Shown: one piece after another, positions 1-7,250 of the stretch
How the letters are laid out: every line of letters begins with the position of its first letter
How positions within the stretch are numbered: position 1 is the stretch's first letter
Source: CAZEAN01 sp964510225
GTDB taxonomy: Bacteria; Planctomycetota; Planctomycetia; Isosphaerales; Isosphaeraceae
Length of the DNA stretch: 15,643 bases
Reading direction: 5' to 3'
Assembly (NCBI GenBank): GCA_964510225.1
Contig: CAZEAN010000134.1
Span: 1 to 15,643 of the forward strand
Program-made: the position numbers and the translations under genes
Notes under the pieces: model-generated
What the model was told of the DNA's origin: nothing
Database searches by the model: none
Seen by the model: only the letters and a program-made list of their open reading frames with translations

Positions 1-15
1 GTGGATTTCTTTGAT

Positions 16-309
16 TCAGGTGGGATAGCCGTGATCGTCGAGGCTCAGCAGACTCACATTGTGGTGTCGGCACCGCTCAAGTTCGACCAACGGATCGTAC
101 TCAGACCGTGCTTTAGCGATCCGTTCCGCGAGCTTAGAACCAATTCCTGAGACGCGTTTTAACTCAGCGGTTGATGCCGAGAGCACGCGGCCGGGCTCCT
201 TGAAGTACTCCAGTAGAGCCTTCGAAGTCAGCGGGCCGACTCCGGGGACCATCGTCAGACAGAGTAAATCGATCAGGGAAGGGTCGGCCTCGGGTTCCTC
301 CTTCACCAT
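16..309 (-). CDS. dprA: DprA N-terminal fragment, interrupted by in-frame TGA
   Basis: DprA binds incoming single-stranded DNA and loads RecA during transformation; it is widespread even in bacteria not known to be competent. This 97-residue frame matches only the family's N-terminal region: a helix-hairpin-helix pair with VPGVGPLTS (residues about 21-29) and VSGIGSKLAER (about 53-63), then the DDHGYP stretch that normally leads into the Rossmann-like DNA-binding domain. The family continues as YP..L+EI, but here YPT is followed by TGA (16-18) and then, in the same frame, I-K-E-I-H up to the window edge. So the frame is kept and one codon is a stop. A CGA-to-TGA change would explain it. The family is usually about 360-390 residues, so the product lacks its main domain. 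The ATG at 309 has GAGGG just upstream. This is a pseudogene, a sequence error or, less likely, recoding. Confidence 0.8.
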   Translation of the reverse strand: MVKEEPEADPSLIDLLCLTMVPGVGPLTSKALLEYFKEPGRVLSASTAELKRVSGIGSKLAERIAKARSEYDPLVELERCRHHNVSLLSLDDHGYPT

Positions 310-556
310 CGCCCTCGTTCACGTTGCTCAACTTCAAACCCAGCACGCGATGCAACTGGTTGATCCAGGGACTCAGCTTGGCGCGAATCGCCTCCGTTGA
401 CAAGACCGGAACGCCAGAGGGCGACCTTGCCGTCGGAAGTCCTTGAGAATCCTCAATCCCAACCGGACCTTGAATCGTCGGGGCTGCAGACCTCCGTTGA
501 TCGTGGATCCGTAGAACCGTCAGCTCCTTGCGGTGGTCGACGATCACGGCTATCAT
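164..556 (-). CDS. Weak hypothetical reading frame upstream of dprA
   Basis: I do not recognise this frame. It is open on the minus strand from beyond 713 to 164. The section between about 700 and 320 has coding-like codons (G-rich first positions) and a hydrophobic stretch, MIAVIVDHRKELTVLRI, beginning at the ATG at 556. Two points argue against it: no good ribosome-binding site precedes that ATG, and the frame runs 146 bases into dprA before stopping, where its translation turns into arginine- and proline-rich shadow sequence. A second minus-strand frame between about 720 and 565 also reads plausibly (YPLSLSDLRPILLATF) before a stop. A degraded gene is as likely as a working one. Confidence 0.2.
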   Translation of the reverse strand: MIAVIVDHRKELTVLRIHDQRRSAAPTIQGPVGIEDSQGLPTARSPSGVPVLSTEAIRAKLSPWINQLHRVLGLKLSNVNEGDGEGGTRGRPFPDRFTLSDDGPRSRPADFEGSTGVLQGARPRALGINR

Positions 557-713
557 TCGCCCGCCTAAGATCTGAACGATCGACGGCGTTCCAGCGTCTC
601 GAAATCTCGAGGGGGCCAGTTCGTCGACTTGAATTCCAACGAACCATTCAAGTCGTTGAACGTCGCGAGCAGAATTGGCCGTAAGTCGGACAACGAGAGT
701 GGATACAAGCGCG
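310..713. other. Divergent spacer between dprA and the flavoprotein gene
   Basis: About 400 bases separate the divergently transcribed dprA fragment and the oxidoreductase gene. Promoters for both should lie here, but I found no convincing -35/-10 pair. Its only possible coding content is the weak minus-strand frame listed separately. No RNA gene or repeat was recognised. Confidence 0.4.
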
Positions 714-2210
714 ATGTACGACCTAGTGGTCTTGGGTGGCGGTTCGGGGGGACTCAACGTTTCAGCGATTGCGGCGGCGGTCGGAGCCAAGGTTGCGCTC
801 ATCGAAGTGAACAGGCTCGGAGGTGAGTGCACCTTCTCCGCCTGCGTCCCTAGCAAGACACTGCTCTACGCGGCCGAATTGGCCCACCGGATTCGCTCGG
901 CCGAAGACTACGGGATCCGAACTGCTCCACCAACAGTAGACTTTGCCGCTGTCATGGGTCGCGTCCGTTCTGTCATCGACTCATTCGCCGAAAGCGACGG
1001 CCCCGAGCATTTCCGGGCTCGGGGGATGGACGTCATCTTCGGGCGTCCTCGGTTCGAGTCGCCTGACACGATCATCGTCGACGAAAGCAAGCGGATCACG
1101 AGTAAAGCATTCGTGGTCGCGACCGGCTCCAAGCCTGCGATCCCACCGATCACGGGACTCGAGGAAGCTGGTTACCTTACTAACGAGACCTTTTGGTCAC
1201 TGACGACGTTGCCTGATTCGCTGATCGTCATCGGTGCCGGTGCAGTCGGAGTGGAGCTTGCGCAAGCGATGAGCCGATTTGGCTCGAAGGTCACCTTACT
1301 CCAAGCGGCGCCTCGGATCTTACCTGCCGAAGACCCCGAAGCCAGTGACCGGCTCCAGGCCTTTCTGGAGCAAGAAGGGATCGAGATTCAGACAAACGCC
1401 CATGTGCAAGAGGTAACGCAACGTGATGGTAGCAAGATTGTCCGATTCCAAAACAGCACGACAGGTGAGTTAACCGAGATTGCTGCTGCAGAGATTCTAG
1501 TCGCAACAGGTCGGAAGCCAACGACCGAGGGCCTTAATCTTGAAGGGGTAGGTGTGGAGGTCGATCCTCAAAAAGGTGTTGTTGTGAATGCCTATCTACG
1601 GACCACCTCACCGCGGATCTATGCCCTCGGTGATGTCATCGGGCACCACCAATGGACTCACGCCGCTGAACGCGAAGCAACCGTTGTCTTTCAAAATGCG
1701 CTGCTCAAAATCCCCAAAAAGATCGACTACCGAGCGATGCCTTGGGCGACTTACACCGACCCTGAACTCGCGACAGTCGGCCAGACTCATGGCTTTGGAC
1801 CGAATCAATCAGTCCGGGTTTTTCAAGCCGACTACAGCGACGTCGATCGTGCTCGGATCGAAGGACATCCTCAAGGTTTTGCCAAAGTCGCCGCAACACC
1901 ATCAGGGAAGATCCTGGGAGCAACGATCTTGGGGACCAACGCGGCACAGGTTCTTCAAGAAATCGTCTTTGCAATGGAACATGGTTTGACCTTGAACCAC
2001 ATTGTCAACACCGTGCACCCTTACCCGACTTATGGTGGCCTCGCGCGGGCACTCGGACTCCAATTTGCCGCAACGAGGCTTGAGGGTGGTTTGACGCGGT
2101 CTGTTCTGCAGCTTATTTATGGATTTCGGCCGAAGCAGGGACAGAACCCCGCCGGTGCCGTAACCGAACCATCGAGAGGCAATGGCATCAATCCGAACAG
2201 CGTCGGATAG
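714..2210 (+). CDS. FAD-dependent pyridine nucleotide-disulfide oxidoreductase (mercuric reductase/lipoamide dehydrogenase-like)
   Basis: A 498-residue cytoplasmic flavoprotein that should pass electrons from NAD(P)H through FAD to a redox-active disulfide; the final substrate is not predictable. In order: FAD-binding GGGSGG (residues 8-13), the redox pair GGECTFSACVPSK (Cys39, Cys44), the ATG motif (residues 136-138), the NAD(P)-binding VIGAGAVGVELA (172-183), the second FAD motif ending in ALGD (Asp307), and a C-terminal dimerisation domain with HPYPTYGG (435-442). In lipoamide dehydrogenase this last motif carries the catalytic His-Glu pair; here those positions are Tyr437 and Gly442, so it is not a standard lipoamide dehydrogenase. 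Tyr at this place recalls mercuric reductase, but no mer genes lie nearby. I chose ATG 714, at the normal family N-terminus, over an in-frame TTG at 675 and GTG at 699. The gene ends 80 bases before the glycoside hydrolase gene and probably leads that transcript. Confidence 0.9.
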   Translation: MYDLVVLGGGSGGLNVSAIAAAVGAKVALIEVNRLGGECTFSACVPSKTLLYAAELAHRIRSAEDYGIRTAPPTVDFAAVMGRVRSVIDSFAESDGPEHFRARGMDVIFGRPRFESPDTIIVDESKRITSKAFVVATGSKPAIPPITGLEEAGYLTNETFWSLTTLPDSLIVIGAGAVGVELAQAMSRFGSKVTLLQAAPRILPAEDPEASDRLQAFLEQEGIEIQTNAHVQEVTQRDGSKIVRFQNSTTGELTEIAAAEILVATGRKPTTEGLNLEGVGVEVDPQKGVVVNAYLRTTSPRIYALGDVIGHHQWTHAAEREATVVFQNALLKIPKKIDYRAMPWATYTDPELATVGQTHGFGPNQSVRVFQADYSDVDRARIEGHPQGFAKVAATPSGKILGATILGTNAAQVLQEIVFAMEHGLTLNHIVNTVHPYPTYGGLARALGLQFAATRLEGGLTRSVLQLIYGFRPKQGQNPAGAVTEPSRGNGINPNSVG

Positions 2211-2290
2211 CAAGCGCCATGAACTAAGCTCTGAGTTGCCGAAGACCCCCAATCCAAGCCTCTTCTCCTACAAATTCGGAGTCACTTGCG

Positions 2291-4189
2291 ATGTTTCACT
2301 GCAACCGTCTCCTGCTTGGCCTCTTCGGGTCCTTACTCCCCATCCTTTTCGCTGGGACCACCGAAGCCCAGACCAAGGTGACTGCAGGGGAGTCACTCTG
2401 GAGTCCCATCGAAGTGGAAGTCGTCGGCCCCGAGGCTGCAGAAGATGGAGAGATCAACCCCTTTCTTGACTACCGGATGACAGCGACTTTCACTCATCTC
2501 GAAACCCTGGAACAGATCGACGTTCCGGGCTATTTTGCTGCCGATGGTGACGCAGCGGACAGTGGAGCGAGTGCAGGGTCAATCTGGCGGGCGTACTTCA
2601 TTCCTCACAAACCGGGCGCTTGGGGAGTCGTTGTTTCACTCCGGACTGGGGATCGAATTGCCCTCAGTAATGACCCGGATGCGGGTGAACCCGTCGACGG
2701 TGACACGAACGGCCAGCGACTCGTTGTCACAGTCGGGCTTGCTCCTGATGCGCCCGGAATCCTTGAGGCGGTTGGGGAACGGTATCTCCAATTCTCCGGT
2801 TCCGGGGAACGATGGCTTAAGAGTGGTGCCGATAGTCCTGAGAACTTTCTCGCATACAACGACTTTGACAACACCGTAGCCGGCCGACGCCGTGGAGGTG
2901 TTCAGCGCGAAGGTGAGGCAGATTTCGCCAATCTCCATTCCTACGAACCACACCTCAGAGATTGGGAGGAGGGCGACCCTACCTGGGGATCAGAAAAAGG
3001 GAAAGGGATGATCGGGGCGATCAATTACCTCGCCTCCCAGGGTGTCAACTCGATTTACTTCATCACGATGAACATCCGAGGGGACGGTCGGGACGTCTGG
3101 CCCTACACCGATCTTGACGAGCGGTTCCGGTTTGACGTCTCCAAACTTGAGCAGTGGGGGATCGTCTTCGATCACATGGAGTCAAAAGGACTCCTGCTCC
3201 ATGTCCTCCTCACCGAAACTGAAAATGAAAATCTCTTCGAATACGAGCAAGGGGAGACCGAATTCGCTGACGCCCGGAAACTGTACTACCGCGAACTGAT
3301 CGCAAGGTTCGGGCACCACCGAATGCTTGTCTGGAACCTCGGTGAGGAGAACGGTGGCAACGACGGCCCCCAAGACAATCCAAATCCATACGGGCTGGCA
3401 AACACAGACGCACAACGGAAAGCGTTTGCCGATTACATCCAAGAACTCGACCCTTACGACCATCCAATTGTTGTCCACACCTTTCCAAACCAGTACGACA
3501 AGATTTACACGCCACTACTCGGACACCCCACAATCGCAGGTCCTTCACTCCAGATGGGTGACATGACGAAGACCCACGCCGAAACAATCAAGTGGATCGA
3601 CGCATCGTCGGACGCTGGACACCCTTGGTTCGTTTGCCTCGATGAAATTGGGCCCGCCAGTACAGGTGTCAAGCCCGATGCAGTTGACCCAGAACATGAC
3701 GAACCCCGTCGCCACGCCCTCTGGGGCAACTTAATGGCAGGTGGGTCTGGTGTGGAGTGGTACTTCGGTTATCAGTTCCCTCACAACGATCTCAACCTGG
3801 AAGATTTTCGAAGCAGAGAGCAGATCTGGAAGCAAACTCGGATCGCGATCGAGTTCTTCCAAGAACAGATTCCGTTCGGGGCAATGAACCATGCTGATGA
3901 AATTGTCCAGAGTCCTGAAGGTTCCTACGGTTTTGCAGATCCTGGTCGTCTCTATGTCGCTTACGTCCCGAGAGCTGAAGAGGTTGTCCTCGGACTCCCT
4001 ACCGGGACGTATACAGTTCAATGGTTCAATCCTCGGACCGGAGGGGAACTCCAAGTTAGCGGGGAAAGTGACTCGGCTGACAAGCTGCCCACTGTTACGG
4101 TCGGCGAAGAAGGAGTGACTCCTTCACTTCTTCCTCCGAACGACCCTGAGCGCGACTGGGTTCTCCTCGTAACTCGTATTGCAGAATGA
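2291..4189 (+). CDS. Secreted DUF5060-type glycoside hydrolase
   Basis: A 632-residue exported protein that probably cleaves a polysaccharide outside the cytoplasm. A Sec signal peptide occupies residues 1-26 (hydrophobic LLLGLFGSLLPILF, likely cut after TEA). Residues about 30-150 form a beta-sandwich like the DUF5060 domain that precedes many planctomycete and Bacteroidota hydrolases. Residues about 160-525 look like a TIM barrel: INYLASQGVNSIYFITMN (244-261) at an early strand, VWNLGEENGG (347-356), whose Glu352/Glu353 would supply the acid/base, and FVCLDEIG (447-454), whose Glu452 fits the nucleophile of clan GH-A. Residues about 545-630 are a C-terminal beta domain with LPTGTYTVQWFNPRTG, as in the putative collagen-binding domains of such hydrolases. 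GGAG at 2278-2281 sits 9 bases before the ATG. The sulfatase gene follows after 59 bases, suggesting a sulfated glycan. The substrate and exact GH family are unknown; domain names are from recognition, not a search. Confidence 0.85.
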   Translation: MFHCNRLLLGLFGSLLPILFAGTTEAQTKVTAGESLWSPIEVEVVGPEAAEDGEINPFLDYRMTATFTHLETLEQIDVPGYFAADGDAADSGASAGSIWRAYFIPHKPGAWGVVVSLRTGDRIALSNDPDAGEPVDGDTNGQRLVVTVGLAPDAPGILEAVGERYLQFSGSGERWLKSGADSPENFLAYNDFDNTVAGRRRGGVQREGEADFANLHSYEPHLRDWEEGDPTWGSEKGKGMIGAINYLASQGVNSIYFITMNIRGDGRDVWPYTDLDERFRFDVSKLEQWGIVFDHMESKGLLLHVLLTETENENLFEYEQGETEFADARKLYYRELIARFGHHRMLVWNLGEENGGNDGPQDNPNPYGLANTDAQRKAFADYIQELDPYDHPIVVHTFPNQYDKIYTPLLGHPTIAGPSLQMGDMTKTHAETIKWIDASSDAGHPWFVCLDEIGPASTGVKPDAVDPEHDEPRRHALWGNLMAGGSGVEWYFGYQFPHNDLNLEDFRSREQIWKQTRIAIEFFQEQIPFGAMNHADEIVQSPEGSYGFADPGRLYVAYVPRAEEVVLGLPTGTYTVQWFNPRTGGELQVSGESDSADKLPTVTVGEEGVTPSLLPPNDPERDWVLLVTRIAE

Positions 4190-4192
4190 CCA

Positions 4193-4217
4193 CGTTCAAG
4201 CTTCCTCCTTTTGAACG
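4193..4217 (+). other. Intercistronic hairpin before the sulfatase gene
   Basis: CGTTCAA (4193-4199) and TTGAACG (4211-4217) form a perfect 7-base-pair stem around an 11-base loop, starting 3 bases after the hydrolase stop codon. The loop and its junction read CCTCCTTTT, which resembles the anti-Shine-Dalgarno end of 16S rRNA and can pair with the GAGG ribosome-binding site of the sulfatase at 4237-4240. It lacks a strong GC stem, so it is more likely an mRNA processing or translation-tuning element than a full terminator. Confidence 0.4.
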
Positions 4218-4248
4218 ACCCTCAACCGATTAAGACGAGGCAAACAGG

Positions 4249-5718
4249 ATGAGACGGACCACGCTGAGGATCACCGCCTTCTTTCTTGCAGTATCATGTT
4301 GCCTGGGTCAGAGCACGCTGGCGGAGGAGCGTCACAATGTTGTCTTCATTCTTGTTGATGATCTCGGGGTCATGGATGTCTCACCGTACAACCCTCAGAC
4401 ATTCTACAAGACCCCAAACATTGAACGACTCGCGGCTCGATCGCTCCGGTTCACCAACGGTTATGCAGCGAACCCAGTCTGTAGTCCGACCCGGTACAGT
4501 ATCCTGACCGGCAAGTACCCGACTCGGGTCGGTGCCACGAATTGGTTCTCGGGACGTCGTAATGGGCGGTTTCGACCTGCACCACTCAATGATGTGATGC
4601 CACTCGAGGAGTTGACAATCGCGGAAGCATTCCAAGAAGCGGGCTACCGCACCGCGTTTCTAGGGAAGTGGCATCTTGGCCCAACTCAGGAGTATTGGCC
4701 CGAGGCTCAAGGATTCGAAATCAATATCGGCGGGCACGATCGCGGCTCTCCACCAGGTGGCTATTTTTCCCCCTACAACAATCCTCGGATGAAAAGCGGC
4801 CCTGAAGGTGAATACCTCACCGATCGACTCGCCCAAGAAGCCGTCCGCCTAATCCAAGAGTTTAAGGAGCAACCATTCTTCCTGGAGCTTTCGTTCCACA
4901 GCGTCCATACACCCCTTCAAGCCCCGGCCGATCGCGTGGAAGTCTATCAGAAAAAATCAGAGCGATTGGGTGTTACCGAGGACGATCGATTCGCCCCAGA
5001 GGAGCAAGTCTGGCCAACGGACCGCCCGCGTCGTGTCCGAGTGATTCAGGATCTTCCAGTCTATGCCGCGATGGTAGAACGAATGGACGCTGCGGTTGGA
5101 CGTGTACTGGACACCCTCGAAGAACTTGGTCTATCGCACAATACCATCATCTGCTTCATGTCCGACAACGGAGGACTCTCTACCTCAGAAGGTTCCCCAA
5201 CCTCGAATCTACCATTTCGTGGTGGAAAAGGATGGCTTTATGAAGGAGGAATCCGCGAGCCGTACATGATCGCAGTACCTGGCCTCACCGATCAGGGGCC
5301 AACATCTGATGCACCGGTGACGAGCACCGATTTTTATCCCACGTTGCTAGAACTCACGGAGTTGCCCCGCCGTCCTGAACAGCACCTCGATGGAGTGAGC
5401 TTGGTCCCCCTTCTCCAAGAGCCCGACGCCACAATTGATCGTGATGCACTGTACTGGCATTATCCCCATTACTCAAACCAAGGTGGGTTTCCCGGAGGTG
5501 CGATCCGATCCGGAAACCTTAAGCTGATCGAACGATTCGAAGATGGTCGTGTCCATCTCTTCGATCTCTCGATCGATCCTGGCGAACAGAATGACCTCGC
5601 CTCGGAACGTCCAAAAGAGGTTGCCACGCTCAGGAATCAGCTCCACCAGTGGTACCAGAGTGTCGATGCTCAGTTCCTCCAGCCAGTGGAAGATGGTCCT
5701 GAACCCTGGCGACCGTGA
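4249..5718 (+). CDS. Secreted type I (formylglycine) sulfatase
   Basis: A 489-residue exported arylsulfatase-family enzyme that hydrolyses sulfate esters, probably on a sulfated carbohydrate. A Sec signal covers residues 1-25 (FFLAVSCCLG core, likely cut after LAEE or STLA). The metal site begins with VDDLG (Asp37, Asp38). CSPTR (78-82) is the C-x-P-x-R signature whose Cys78 must be converted to formylglycine by a modifying enzyme that is not encoded in this window. Further active-site motifs are GKWHLG (Lys140, His142), SFHSVHTP (His217/His220), DNGG (Asp306, Asn307) and RGGKGWL (Lys327). The length and motif order are normal and all key residues are present, so it should be active. GAGG at 4237-4240 lies 8 bases before the ATG. 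It lies between the glycoside hydrolase and the HAD-like gene and is probably co-transcribed with them. The substrate-specificity subfamily cannot be assigned by eye. Confidence 0.95.
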   Translation: MRRTTLRITAFFLAVSCCLGQSTLAEERHNVVFILVDDLGVMDVSPYNPQTFYKTPNIERLAARSLRFTNGYAANPVCSPTRYSILTGKYPTRVGATNWFSGRRNGRFRPAPLNDVMPLEELTIAEAFQEAGYRTAFLGKWHLGPTQEYWPEAQGFEINIGGHDRGSPPGGYFSPYNNPRMKSGPEGEYLTDRLAQEAVRLIQEFKEQPFFLELSFHSVHTPLQAPADRVEVYQKKSERLGVTEDDRFAPEEQVWPTDRPRRVRVIQDLPVYAAMVERMDAAVGRVLDTLEELGLSHNTIICFMSDNGGLSTSEGSPTSNLPFRGGKGWLYEGGIREPYMIAVPGLTDQGPTSDAPVTSTDFYPTLLELTELPRRPEQHLDGVSLVPLLQEPDATIDRDALYWHYPHYSNQGGFPGGAIRSGNLKLIERFEDGRVHLFDLSIDPGEQNDLASERPKEVATLRNQLHQWYQSVDAQFLQPVEDGPEPWRP

Positions 5719-5765
5719 AACACAGCTTCTCACACTCGAAGACGTCATCATCCGGAACCTATTAG

Positions 5766-6407
5766 ATGACCAGACCTCGCGCCGTTCTCTTCGCGTTTGA
5801 GGGCGTGATCTCCAACATCGAAAACGTTCACATCGCGGCCTGGGAACAGACCCTCGGAATGATGGGGCTAAGCCTTCCGACCGATCGTTGTGTACGAGCC
5901 GTAATTGAAGGCGATCAGGATTTTCTCCACAGTGTCTTCACCGAGCGTGCCATCCAAGAATCTGATCTCGCTGGCTGGGTGTCGCGGAAACGGGAACTTG
6001 CCGCAGCGATGCTTGCGAACGAGCCCCGGTTTTATCCAGGTGTGGTCCCCCTCCTCCATCATCTCCGAGCCCGACTCACCCTAGCTTTTCACGCACGATC
6101 TGACCTAATCGAGGTGGATGCAGCGCTCCGACAGACCGGGATCCATGCGGATCTTCAAATCGTCACGTCCGGTGATCGACCAACTCAGCTTCACCAAAAA
6201 GCACTGAAGGAACTTGGACTCCGTCCATCCGAAACCGTCGGAATGGAAGCGGGGCCCGATGGACTCTTGGCAGCGCGCGCGGCTGGCCTCCGGACCATCG
6301 CGGTCGGCCACACCCTGGATCAGGGTGAGTGGACGGGGGCTTCTCTTTACTTGCCCGACCTGAAGAACCTCGAAGCCGTTGATACCGCTCTCGGCCTTGA
6401 TTCTTAG
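5766..6407 (+). CDS. HAD-superfamily protein, probable catalytically dead homologue
   Basis: A 213-residue cytoplasmic protein with the overall plan of beta-phosphoglucomutase-like HAD phosphatases: an N-terminal strand and loop, a helical cap (about 20-90), and a Rossmann core ending in LLAARAAGLRTIAVG (167-181). Its catalytic motifs are altered. The usual DFDGV nucleophile loop is AFEGV, so the nucleophile Asp is Ala10 and the acid/base Asp is Glu12. The motif III lysine (GKPxPD) aligns with Asp137 in GDRPTQ. The motif IV Glu-Asp pair is Glu161-Ala162. Motif II, normally a Ser or Thr after the strand, reads AFHARSD. The frame is intact with ordinary codon use, which suggests retention rather than decay. 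It starts 47 bases after the sulfatase with a weak GGAA site upstream. A binding or regulatory role is possible; phosphatase activity is unlikely. Confidence 0.8.
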   Translation: MTRPRAVLFAFEGVISNIENVHIAAWEQTLGMMGLSLPTDRCVRAVIEGDQDFLHSVFTERAIQESDLAGWVSRKRELAAAMLANEPRFYPGVVPLLHHLRARLTLAFHARSDLIEVDAALRQTGIHADLQIVTSGDRPTQLHQKALKELGLRPSETVGMEAGPDGLLAARAAGLRTIAVGHTLDQGEWTGASLYLPDLKNLEAVDTALGLDS

Positions 6408-6436
6408 TCGGTACTCGGTCAGGGTGAGCTGGGCCC

Positions 6437-6466
6437 TGTGGAGATTCGAACTCGGGATTCTCAACA
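6437..6466 (+). terminator. Possible terminator hairpin after the HAD-like gene
   Basis: TGTGGAGA (6437-6444) and TCTCAACA (6459-6466) pair with one mismatch around a 14-base loop, 29 bases after the HAD-like stop codon. No run of T follows, so factor-independent termination would be weak. The location at the end of the four-gene run is the main support. Confidence 0.3.
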
Positions 6467-6606
6467 CTGGAGTCAGGGAGCGGAATTGGCTCCAGCGGTT
6501 AAGGTGCCCACAGGTAACGCCTTGAGTTGTCCCTTGAGCAATTTCGAGGCATCGAACATCTGCTCCTCGACAATCGAGTTCTGGTTATACCTTTATTCGT
6601 GACGAT

Positions 6607-6990
6607 GTGATCGTGTCGCTCAAGGTTGACACGACTCTCGATCGTATGGCCGAATTCGAAGCAATCAAACTGGTCGAATCGATCCCTGAACAACCTGAGG
6701 TACTCCATTCCACCGCTCGCGGACTCTCCCTCTCGGCTCATCGTGAACTTGGAGACTACGAACGGACATTCCGCTTCGCTGTCTCCGCTTGCCGTCTCCA
6801 ACCCGGGCGTGCGCCAAATCAATTTGCGCTATCATTGAACACGTATTTACAAACATGTGTCACCGAAAGGCCCACGCCGCATCTGCGGTCGCCCAGAGGT
6901 TGCTCAGCAACTCTAATCCTCCTTCGCTACTTGCGTCCGTACTGGCATCAAGGAACGTTTGGTCGTAGTTCAGAGAGGTCGACGTCTTGA
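6607..6990 (+). CDS. Weak hypothetical ORF with a TPR-like segment
   Basis: Not recognised as a known gene. A frame open from 6538, with a GTG start at 6607, gives up to 127 residues. Between about 6640 and 6850 the codons resemble those of neighbouring genes, and the translation AHRELGDYERTFRFAVSACR matches the spacing of a tetratricopeptide repeat (small residue, LGDYE, then A-x-x-A and L-x-P). After NTYLQTC the translation becomes arginine- and proline-rich, while another forward frame begins to look coding-like (HAASAVAQRLL). This is what a frameshifted remnant of a larger TPR protein would look like. There is no clear ribosome-binding site. Confidence 0.25.
   Translation: MIVSLKVDTTLDRMAEFEAIKLVESIPEQPEVLHSTARGLSLSAHRELGDYERTFRFAVSACRLQPGRAPNQFALSLNTYLQTCVTERPTPHLRSPRGCSATLILLRYLRPYWHQGTFGRSSERSTS
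6877..6914 (+). other. Pair of small hairpins
   Basis: CCGC-ATCT-GCGG (6877-6888) is a 4-base-pair stem with a tetraloop. Six bases later, GTTGC-TCA-GCAAC (6899-6911) extends with AGA/TCT (6895-6897, 6912-6914) around a bulged G. They may be part of a structured transcript or chance; no T-run follows. Confidence 0.25.
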
Positions 6991-7237
6991 TCCTGGGCGC
7001 TTCGAACCATCCGTTGAGTCTCTGTCTGTTCTGGCACGGCGGCAGTAAGTCGATCGACGGGCCACGATCTCTGGGTAGCTGCTATCAATATGCTCCGCCG
7101 GGGCCGTCTTGACTGAGGCAGCTTATTCTGATGAGAGTTACGTTCCGACCAGGAGCATTTTCTCATGAAAGTCGTACGTTTCGAGTGCTACGGTCTAAAA
7201 TGACATTGCATACACGAACAGACTTCTTCTTCCTCTT

Positions 7238-7249
7238 GGAGCTTCCTCC
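7238..7249 (+). promoter_or_regulatory. Ribosome-binding site that can self-pair
   Basis: GGAG (7238-7241) lies 9 bases before ATG 7251 and decides that start over upstream in-frame codons. The same GGAG can pair with CTCC (7246-7249) across a CTTC loop, which would hide the site. The fold is only four base pairs, so any control it gives would be modest. Confidence 0.45.
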
Positions 7250-7250
7250 G

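Larger units (their letters stand above)
6408..7250. other. Long gene-poor stretch after the HAD-like gene
   Basis: About 840 bases without a confident gene. It contains a hairpin at 6437-6466, a coding-like frame at 6607-6990 with a TPR-like segment, and two adjacent small hairpins at 6877-6914. The promoter of the next gene should be near the right end, but no convincing -35/-10 pair was found. It may contain gene remnants. Confidence 0.4.

Noticed and set aside
675..713. TTG 675 as the start of the flavoprotein
   Set aside because: It would add 13 residues before the normal FAD-binding N-terminus, which starts at ATG 714.
6437..6500. tRNA-like T-arm on the minus strand (GAGTTCGAATCTC at about 6442-6454)
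   Set aside because: Only three base pairs flank the TTCGAAT loop. No acceptor stem partner, D-arm or anticodon loop with a T before the anticodon could be found within tRNA distance.
6626..6631. TTGACA resembling a -35 box
   Set aside because: No -10-like hexamer lies 16-18 bases downstream, and it falls inside a coding-like frame.
7109..7114. TTGACT as a -35 box for the secreted-protein gene
   Set aside because: The expected -10 position reads TGAGAG; TATTCT is only 9 bases away.
7131..7250. Upstream start at 7131 for the secreted protein
   Set aside because: It would bury the signal peptide 40 residues inside the protein; the GGAG at 7238 supports ATG 7251.
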